DNA of 10,484 nucleotides from an uncultured Lysobacter sp. (GTDB lineage: Bacteria > Pseudomonadota > Gammaproteobacteria > Xanthomonadales > Xanthomonadaceae). Where the stretch lies: contig CADCUA010000078.1 in NCBI GenBank assembly GCA_902805755.1, positions 1 to 10,484 on the forward strand. The letters run 5' to 3'. Of this stretch, positions 1 to 5,937 are shown piece by piece. Below the pieces are notes generated by a model. The model saw only the letters and a program-made list of their open reading frames with translations. It had not been told where the DNA came from and made no database searches. Position 1 is the stretch's first letter, and each line of letters begins with the position of its first letter. Made by a program: the position numbers and the translations under genes.

Positions 1-131
1 AGTACCGCACAGGACTGTTCGTACGCAAGCGGCGTGCAGGCGCAGCTCTTTCAATATGGTCGAGCCAGGCTGCTAGCATGCGGACGTCCGGCGGGGGCGG
101 CCGGGCATCCGATTCTTACTAGGGAAATGCA

Positions 132-524
132 ATGGACTGGTACCTGAAAGTGCTGAAGAACTACTTCAACTTCAGCGGACGTGCGCGGCGCAAGGAATAC
201 TGGATGTTCGTGCTGTTCAGCGTGATCATCGCCATCGTGCTGGGCGTGGTGGACGGGGTGCTCGGCATGACCGTCGCGAACGGTGCGATCGGCCTGCTTG
301 GCCTGGTCTATACGCTCGCGGTGTTGATCCCGAGCATCGCACTCGGTATCCGCCGGCTGCACGACATCGACCGCAGCGGCTGGTGGACGCTGATCGCGCT
401 CATTCCCTTCATCGGCGGGCTCGTGCTGCTGGTGTGGGCGTGCAGCGAAGGCACGCACGGCGACAACCGGTTCGGCGCGGATCCGAAACTCGACGAAGGC
501 GACGGCGTTGCGGCGCTTGCATGA
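132..524 (+). CDS. DUF805 family small integral membrane protein
   Basis: A 130-residue inner-membrane protein of the DUF805 family, whose biochemical function is unknown. The family signature is clear: an N-terminal YFNFSGRARRKEYW block (residues 11-24), the RRLHDIDRSGWW block (74-85) between membrane segments, and the C-terminal GTHGDNRFGADP block (107-118). Hydrophobic stretches at about 24-46, 51-72 and 84-104 suggest three or four membrane passes. The length is usual for the family. The ATG at 132 is preceded by AGGGA at 121-125 with a 6-base spacer, which supports this start. A nearby ATG at 127 is out of frame. The gene appears to be monocistronic, ending 18 bases before an intrinsic terminator, and it converges with uvrD. 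Family assignment is firm; no role can be inferred from context. Confidence 0.93.
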   Translation: MDWYLKVLKNYFNFSGRARRKEYWMFVLFSVIIAIVLGVVDGVLGMTVANGAIGLLGLVYTLAVLIPSIALGIRRLHDIDRSGWWTLIALIPFIGGLVLLVWACSEGTHGDNRFGADPKLDEGDGVAALA

Positions 525-542
525 GCGATTTCGCCGATAGAG

Positions 543-570
543 AAACGGCGCCGCAGGGCGCCGTTTTTTT
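543..570 (+). terminator. Rho-independent terminator after the DUF805 gene
   Basis: A perfect 10-base inverted repeat (AAACGGCGCC at 543-552 and GGCGCCGTTT at 557-566) with a GCAG loop is followed by an uninterrupted T run, 564-570. It lies 18 bases after the DUF805 stop and 22 bases before the convergent end of uvrD. Read on the minus strand, the stem is preceded by an A run and followed only by TTTCT, so it may also terminate uvrD transcripts, less efficiently. It is the only clear intrinsic terminator in the window. Confidence 0.92.
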
Positions 571-592
571 GTGCCGCACGTGACCCGTGCGG

Positions 593-2773
593 CTACGCCG
601 GCTGCAGGTTCGCGAACGCGACGACCAGCCACTTGCTGCCGGCGTCGTCGAAGTTCACCTGCACGCGCGCGTGCGCGCCGCTGCCTTCGTAATCGGTCAC
701 GGTGCCGGCGCCGAAGCTGGGATGGCGCACGGCCGTGCCCAGCGGCAGCGACGGCGTCTCGATCGAAGCGTGGCCCCAGTCACGGCGCGGCTTGGGCGAA
801 TACACCGGACGGGAGACCTGCACCTTCGGGCGGATCTCGTGCAGCAGAGCGCTCGGGATCTCGCGCAGAAAGCGCGAGGGCATGCCGTACATGTCGGTGC
901 CGTGGATGCGGCGCGCCTCGGCGTAGGTCAGCACCAGCTTCTGCCGCGCGCGGGTGATGCCGACATACGCGAGCCGGCGCTCCTCCTCCAGCCGCCCGGC
1001 CTCCTCGATCGACTTGCCGCTGGGAAACAATCCTTCCTCCAGCCCCGCGAGGAACACCAGCGGAAACTCCAGGCCTTTCGCGCTGTGCAGCGTCATCAGC
1101 TGCACGCCGTCCTCGTCCGCGCGTGCCTGGCCCTCGCCGGCTTCGAGCGAGGCGTAGCTCAAAAACGCGACCAGCTCCGGCATCGCCGCCGCATCGTCGT
1201 CATCGCTCGGTGCAAAACGCGAGGCGACCGAGACCAGCTCGTCGAGGTTGTCGGTGCGCGAATCGAGCTGGCCGCGCGATTCGTTCGCGTAATGCTGGCG
1301 CAGGCCCGAGCGCGCGAGCACGTGGTCGATCTTTTCCGGCAGCGGCATGTCGATCGATTCGGCCTGCAGCGCTTCGATCATCGTCACGAAGGTGCCCAGT
1401 GCATTGCGTGCACGCGCGGCCAGGACGGTCCCGCCGCCCGCAAGCGTCTGCGCGGCCTGCCACAGCGGCACGCCGAGGCCGCGCGCGAGGCGGCGCACTT
1501 CGTCCAGCGTGCGCTCGCCGATGCCGCGCGTGGGCGTGTTCACCGCGCGCTCGAACGCGGCATCGTCGTTGCGGTTTGCGATCAGGCGCAGGTACGCGAG
1601 CGTGTCCTTGATTTCGGCACGCTCGAAAAAGCGCAGGCCGCCGTACACGCGATACGGCAGTTGCTCGCCGATCAGCGCTTCTTCGAATGCGCGCGACTGC
1701 GCATTGCTGCGGTAGAGAATCGCGACCTCGCTGTAGCTGCCGCCATCGCGCACCCACTGGCGCAGGCGCTCGACGACGAAACGCGCCTCGTCCATCTCGT
1801 TGTAGGCCGCGTACAGATCGATCGGCTCGCCGGTGCCGGTGTCGGTCCACAGCTTCTTGCCCAGGCGGTCGGGGTTGTGCGCGATGACCGCGTTCGCGGC
1901 TTCGAGGATATTCGCGCTGGAGCGGTAGTTCTGCTCCAGGCGCAGCGTCTGCGCGCCGGGGAAATCGCGCAGGAAGCGCTGCACGTTCTCGACCTTCGCG
2001 CCGCGCCAGCCGTAGATCGCCTGATCGTCGTCGCCGACCACGAACACGCGGCCGGTGTCCCCGGCAAGCACGCGCACGAACGCGTACTGGATCGCGTTCG
2101 TGTCCTGGAACTCGTCCACCAGGATCTCGCCGAAGCGGTGGCGGTAATGCGCGAGCAGCGCGGGGTTGTCGCGCAGCAGCTCGTGCGCGCGCAGCAGCAG
2201 CTCGGCGAAATCCACGAGGCCGGCGCGGTCGCAGCGCTCCTGGTAGGTCTCGTAGCAGCGGCGCATGAGGTCGGACCACTCGTCCGCGCCGCCCTGCAGG
2301 TGCTGCGGCCGCCGCCCTTCGTCCTTCTGCGCGTTGATCCACCACGCGATCTGCCGCGGCGGAAAGCGCGCCTCGTCCAGCTCGAGCTGCTGCACCACGC
2401 GCTTGACCAGGCGCAGCTGGTCGTCCGAGTCCAGCACCTGGAAGCTTTCGGGCAGCTTCGCTTCTTCCCAGTGCAGTCGCAGCAGCCGGTGCGCCAGGCC
2501 ATGGAACGTGCCGATCCACATGCCGCGCGCGCCGCCACGCAGCTGCGCGTCAACGCGGTGGCGCATTTCGCCGGACGCCTTGTTCGTGAACGTCACCGCG
2601 AGCACGCCGTGCGTGGGCACGCCGAAGACCTCGTTGAGCCAGGCGATGCGGTGGGTGAGTACGCGGGTCTTGCCGGAGCCGGCGCCGGCAAGCACCAGGT
2701 AGTGGCCGGGCGCCGCGGAAACGGCGTCGCGCTGCGCCGGGTTCAGCGCATCGAGCAGGTGGGAGACATCCAT
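593..2773 (-). CDS. uvrD: ATP-dependent DNA helicase UvrD (helicase II)
   Basis: Superfamily 1A 3'-5' DNA helicase, 726 residues, close to the usual length of about 720. In well-studied bacteria UvrD removes the incised oligonucleotide with UvrC in nucleotide excision repair, unwinds DNA in MutHLS mismatch repair, and can back-track RNA polymerase. All helicase motifs are present: Walker A AGAGSGKT (29-36), motif Ia VTFTNKAS (60-67), Walker B VDEFQDTN (219-226), motif III GDDDQAIYGWRGA (247-259), motif IV LEQNYRSS (279-286), motif V LMTLHSAKGLEF (559-570) and motif VI RRLAYVGITRAR (599-610). A C-terminal Tudor-like domain (about 678-726, starting near GTAVRHPSFGAG) is the part that contacts RNA polymerase in the family. 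The N-terminus (MDVSHLLDALN) resembles E. coli UvrD (MDVSYLLDSLN), favouring UvrD over Rep or PcrA. The ATG at 2773 lies 9 bases after the stop of the upstream GGDEF-EAL gene and has no strong ribosome binding site, so translational coupling is likely. Confidence 0.96.
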   Translation of the reverse strand: MDVSHLLDALNPAQRDAVSAAPGHYLVLAGAGSGKTRVLTHRIAWLNEVFGVPTHGVLAVTFTNKASGEMRHRVDAQLRGGARGMWIGTFHGLAHRLLRLHWEEAKLPESFQVLDSDDQLRLVKRVVQQLELDEARFPPRQIAWWINAQKDEGRRPQHLQGGADEWSDLMRRCYETYQERCDRAGLVDFAELLLRAHELLRDNPALLAHYRHRFGEILVDEFQDTNAIQYAFVRVLAGDTGRVFVVGDDDQAIYGWRGAKVENVQRFLRDFPGAQTLRLEQNYRSSANILEAANAVIAHNPDRLGKKLWTDTGTGEPIDLYAAYNEMDEARFVVERLRQWVRDGGSYSEVAILYRSNAQSRAFEEALIGEQLPYRVYGGLRFFERAEIKDTLAYLRLIANRNDDAAFERAVNTPTRGIGERTLDEVRRLARGLGVPLWQAAQTLAGGGTVLAARARNALGTFVTMIEALQAESIDMPLPEKIDHVLARSGLRQHYANESRGQLDSRTDNLDELVSVASRFAPSDDDDAAAMPELVAFLSYASLEAGEGQARADEDGVQLMTLHSAKGLEFPLVFLAGLEEGLFPSGKSIEEAGRLEEERRLAYVGITRARQKLVLTYAEARRIHGTDMYGMPSRFLREIPSALLHEIRPKVQVSRPVYSPKPRRDWGHASIETPSLPLGTAVRHPSFGAGTVTDYEGSGAHARVQVNFDDAGSKWLVVAFANLQPA

Positions 2774-2782
2774 GCCGCCAGT

Positions 2783-5719
2783 TTAACCGGCCGCGACACT
2801 CCGGCCCGCGCGCAGCACCGGCAGCAGCACCTCGAACGGCTGCGGCCGGCCGAGCAGGTAGCCCTGCATCTCGTCACAGCCGCGCGCGCGCAGCCACGCG
2901 AGCTGCTGCTCGGTCTCGATGCCTTCGGCGACGGTGCAGATCTGCAATGAATGCGCGAGGCCGATGATGGACTGGCAGATCGCCGCGTCGTCATCGTCCA
3001 CGCCCAGGTCCTGCACGAACGAGCGGTCGATCTTGAGCCGGTCGATCGGGAAACGCTTGAGGTAGGCGAGGCTGGAATAGCCGGTGCCGAAATCGTCGAC
3101 CGAAAAGCTCACGCCCAGCGTCGAGATGCGCTGCATCAGCTCGCTCGCACGCGCCGGGCTTTCCATGATCACGCTTTCGGTCAGCTCGATCTCGAGCACG
3201 CCGCGCGGCAGGCCGAAATCGCGCATCGTGGTCTCGATCGTTTCGAACAGGTCCTCGTTGAACTGCGCGGCCGAGACGTTGACCGCGATGCGCAGCTCCC
3301 CGAGCCCGGCCGCGACCAGCAGCGCATGGTGGCGCGCGGCCTCGTGCAGGATGCGTCGGCCGAGTTCGACGATCAGCCCGCTTTCCTCGCACACGCCGAT
3401 GAATTCGCCCGGCAGCAGCAGGCCGCGCGCGGGGTGTTGCCAGCGCACCAGCGCTTCCAGCGCGACCGCACGGCCGTCGGGGGCGAACAGCGGCTGGAAC
3501 GCGAGCACGAACTCGCGCCGCTCCATCGCTTCGCGCAGCTGCTGCAGCAACTGCAGGCGCTGCGACACGTCGGTGTCGAACTCGTCGCGGAACGCGACCG
3601 CGCGATTGCGACCGTGGCGCTTGGCCTGGTACATCGCCAGATCCGCGTGGCGCAGCAGCGTTTCCGGATCCTCGCCATCGCCCGGGTAGCGGCAGTAACC
3701 GATGCTCGCGGTCAGCGTGTGCTGCACGGCGCCGAACTGCAGCGGCTGTGCGAGCGCGTCGGTGATGCGGCGGATGATTTCCAGCGGGCAATCGTTCTCG
3801 GCCTGCTCGGTGAGCACCGCGACGAACTCGTCACCGCCGAAGCGGCTGACGGTGTCGGCGTCGCGCACCACCGCCTGCAGGCGCCCGGCGATCTCCTTCA
3901 GCGCCGCGTCGCCGACGCTGTGGCCGAGGCTGTCGTTCACCAGCTTGAAATCGTCGAGGTCGATGAACACGACCGTGGTGCTGCGGCCGTAACGCTGCGA
4001 GTTCAGCACCGCCTGCTTCAGGCGGTCGTCGAGCAGCAGGCGGTTCGGCAGGCCGGTCAGCTCGTCATGCATCGCGCGGTGCGCGAGTTGCTCCTCGTAG
4101 CGCTGGCGCTCGCTGACGTCGTTGATGACGCCGACGTAATGCGTGAGCACGCCACGGTCGTCGAGCACCGGCGCGATGTTCAGCTCGTTCCAGAACAACT
4201 CGCCGTTGCGGCGGTAGTTGCGCAGCGTGACGCGCACCTCGCGCTGCTCCTCAAGCGCAAGACCTACGGCCTCGATGCCCGGCTGCGCGCGGTCATCGCC
4301 CTGCAGGAAGCGGCAATTGCGTCCGATGCTTTGCTCGCTGCTGTAACCGGTGATTTCCTCGAACGCGCGGTTGACGAACACCACCGGCAACTCGGTCTGC
4401 CGTGCATCGACGATGACCACCCCGTTGTCGGCGGCTTCCACCGCGCGCCGCAGCAGCCGCAGGTCGCCTTCGGAGCGGCGCTGCTCGGTCATGTCGATCA
4501 GCCCGCCGACCATGCGCACCGCGCGACCGCCTGCATCGCGCGCGATCACGCCGCGCTCCGCGACGTGCGCATAGCGGCCGTCGGCGCGGCGGAAGCGGTA
4601 CTGCTCGCGCCATTCGACGGCATCGGACGCGAGCACCTCGTCCAGCGAGGCCATCACGCGCACCAGGTCGTCCGGATGCACCAGCGGCTTCCAGCCCTTG
4701 AGCGTGGCCGGAATGTCCTCGCGGGCATGGCCGAACAGCGCGAAGAACGAATCGCTCCACCACAGCCGACCGGTGTCGATGTCGTAGTCGTACACCGCGT
4801 CACTGGTGGCGCGCGCGATCAGCCGGAAGCGTTCCTCGTGCGCCTCGCGCTCGGTGACGTCCTGGGCCGCGACCAGACGCGCGGGCCGGCCGTCGAACTG
4901 GGTGTCATGCGACAGGATCGCGACGCGCAGGCGGCGTCCGTTCTTGCAGCGGTGCGTCCACACGCGTCCCTGCACGTGCTCGGCGCCCTGCGCGCGCACC
5001 GCCTGCATGGCGGCAACGGCATCCTCGGGCGGGCCGATCGTCATCAGGCTCTGGCCGAGCAGTTCGTCGCGCGCGTAGCCGTAATGGGCGAGCATCGCGT
5101 CGTTGACCGCGACGAACGTAAGCTGCTCGAGGTCGGCCACCCACATCGGCATCGGGTTGTGCTCGAACAGGAAGCGGTACTGCGATTCGGCTTCGATCAG
5201 GCGGTGCCGCGCCTCGTACAGGTCGGTCACGTCCTTCATGACGCCGAAGACATGACGCTCGCCGTTGTCGATGTACAGCTCGCCGCGGCCAAGCATGAGG
5301 CGCACGCTGCCGTCGGGCCGGACGATGCGAAGTTCGAGGTCGCCCGAGTCGGACTCGTGGCCGGCCAGCAGCCGCTCCGTGGATTGCCGGGCCTGCTCGA
5401 TGTCGCCGGGATGGATCGCAGCGAACGCCTGCTCGATCGTGACGCCACTGGCCGGGTCGAGTCCGTACAGGCGGTAGCACGCCTCGGTCCAGGTCAGGGA
5501 GCCGGTCTCGACGTTCCAGTCGTACTGGCCGGTCCCGGCGACGCGCTCGGCGCGCTGAAGGCGTTCGTTGCGGGCTTCAAGCTCGACCAGTTCGCGTGCG
5601 AACAGCGGCTCATGGGCGCGGCCGTGGCGCAGCCCCCGGCGGTAGGCCAGCGTTGCCGCTGCGGCCGCTGATGCGAGTGCGCTGCCCAGCGCGAGCGCAA
5701 GCGCGGTTACCGGCTCCAT
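2783..5719 (-). CDS. Membrane-anchored PAS-PAS-PAS-LOV-GGDEF-EAL cyclic-di-GMP enzyme (copy 1)
   Basis: A 978-residue protein predicted to make and degrade cyclic-di-GMP in response to signals sensed by PAS domains. Order: one N-terminal membrane segment (about 4-25), a short helical linker (about 40-58), PAS1 (57-166), PAS2 (178-290), PAS3 (296-412), LOV-type PAS4 (424-538), GGDEF (about 548-710) and EAL (about 725-970). The GGDEF motif (628-632) is intact, with an inhibitory RxxD site (R619-D622). EAL catalytic motifs are intact: E755-A756-L757, N814, ELTE 845-848, D875-D876, K896, E932 and Q952. Both activities are therefore plausible; which dominates cannot be read from sequence. The ATG at 5719 is preferred because GGAGG lies 3 bases upstream and it begins directly before the membrane segment. 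In-frame alternatives are ATG at 5755 and TTG at 5761. It is homologous along its whole length to the gene at 5938-8820 and ends 9 bases before uvrD. Confidence 0.93.
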   Translation of the reverse strand: MEPVTALALALGSALASAAAAATLAYRRGLRHGRAHEPLFARELVELEARNERLQRAERVAGTGQYDWNVETGSLTWTEACYRLYGLDPASGVTIEQAFAAIHPGDIEQARQSTERLLAGHESDSGDLELRIVRPDGSVRLMLGRGELYIDNGERHVFGVMKDVTDLYEARHRLIEAESQYRFLFEHNPMPMWVADLEQLTFVAVNDAMLAHYGYARDELLGQSLMTIGPPEDAVAAMQAVRAQGAEHVQGRVWTHRCKNGRRLRVAILSHDTQFDGRPARLVAAQDVTEREAHEERFRLIARATSDAVYDYDIDTGRLWWSDSFFALFGHAREDIPATLKGWKPLVHPDDLVRVMASLDEVLASDAVEWREQYRFRRADGRYAHVAERGVIARDAGGRAVRMVGGLIDMTEQRRSEGDLRLLRRAVEAADNGVVIVDARQTELPVVFVNRAFEEITGYSSEQSIGRNCRFLQGDDRAQPGIEAVGLALEEQREVRVTLRNYRRNGELFWNELNIAPVLDDRGVLTHYVGVINDVSERQRYEEQLAHRAMHDELTGLPNRLLLDDRLKQAVLNSQRYGRSTTVVFIDLDDFKLVNDSLGHSVGDAALKEIAGRLQAVVRDADTVSRFGGDEFVAVLTEQAENDCPLEIIRRITDALAQPLQFGAVQHTLTASIGYCRYPGDGEDPETLLRHADLAMYQAKRHGRNRAVAFRDEFDTDVSQRLQLLQQLREAMERREFVLAFQPLFAPDGRAVALEALVRWQHPARGLLLPGEFIGVCEESGLIVELGRRILHEAARHHALLVAAGLGELRIAVNVSAAQFNEDLFETIETTMRDFGLPRGVLEIELTESVIMESPARASELMQRISTLGVSFSVDDFGTGYSSLAYLKRFPIDRLKIDRSFVQDLGVDDDDAAICQSIIGLAHSLQICTVAEGIETEQQLAWLRARGCDEMQGYLLGRPQPFEVLLPVLRAGRSVAAG
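3006..3040. repeat. 35-bp exact direct repeat shared by the two EAL domains (unit 1)
   Basis: This segment encodes part of the KIDRSFVQDL region of the copy 1 EAL domain. It is identical base for base to 6152-6186 in copy 2, 3146 bp away in the same orientation. It is the longest exact match I noticed by eye between the paralogues; the flanks continue at high but imperfect identity. It reflects the tandem duplication and is not a mobile element. Confidence 0.85.
4106..4450 (-). other. LOV-type PAS domain of copy 1 (GRNCRFLQ, residues 424-538)
   Basis: The fourth PAS domain carries the canonical LOV flavin-binding signature GRNCRFLQ (residues 466-473). Its Cys469 (codon 4313-4315) aligns with the cysteine that forms the photoadduct with FMN. 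Other contacts kept are Asn468, Arg470, Gln473, Asn501 (in LRNY) and Asn511 (in LFWN). Two positions depart from known photoreceptors. The second phosphate-contacting arginine (the R of the usual IR.A segment) is Gly486. The glutamine that flips on illumination (usually in a GVQ or GIQ triplet) is Ile532 in GVIND. FMN binding and adduct formation are inferred from the motif. A LOV-like but dark or redox-sensing PAS is the alternative. Confidence 0.8.
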
Positions 5720-5937
5720 GCGCCTCCGCGCCGCGCAGGCCAGTGCATGGAGCATGCGCAAACGCCGGCACCGGCGGCTCGCCGGCGCACGTGCGCACTA
5801 TCTTGAGTTCGGCTCGAACGGTTCATGCACTGCCCCTGTCGCCCGACTCTAGCGCAGGCAAGGCCGGCCGCGATGTGACATAGGTTGGGTGCCGGCGATT
5901 TGCCTGCGCCGTCTTCAATGCCCGTGCAACGTGGCGC
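5720..5937 (-). other. Intergenic leader between the two GGDEF-EAL genes
   Basis: This 218-bp gap separates the stop of copy 2 from the chosen start of copy 1, both on the minus strand. I found no stem followed by a T run, so readthrough from copy 2 into copy 1 is possible. The part nearest copy 1 is rich in GC inverted repeats: CCGGCG/CGCCGG with a GCT loop (5771-5785), and a 12-bp perfect palindrome GCGCACGTGCGC (5785-5796). These could fold in the copy 1 mRNA leader or be chance products of high GC. A TGTGAC half-site (5875-5880) has no matching second half. No convincing -35/-10 pair was found. Confidence 0.4.

Noticed and set aside
1..131. End of an upstream gene or promoter before the DUF805 gene
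   Set aside because: No frame with recognisable protein features reaches the left edge. AT-richer bits near 50-60 do not form a -35/-10 pair that I would defend.
5846..5851. TAGAGT (minus strand) as a -10 element for copy 1
   Set aside because: No acceptable -35 hexamer lies 16-18 bases upstream.
5872..5889. CRP/Clp-type operator around GATGTGACATAGG
   Set aside because: Only one TGTGA half-site is present; the expected TCACA partner at the correct spacing is missing.
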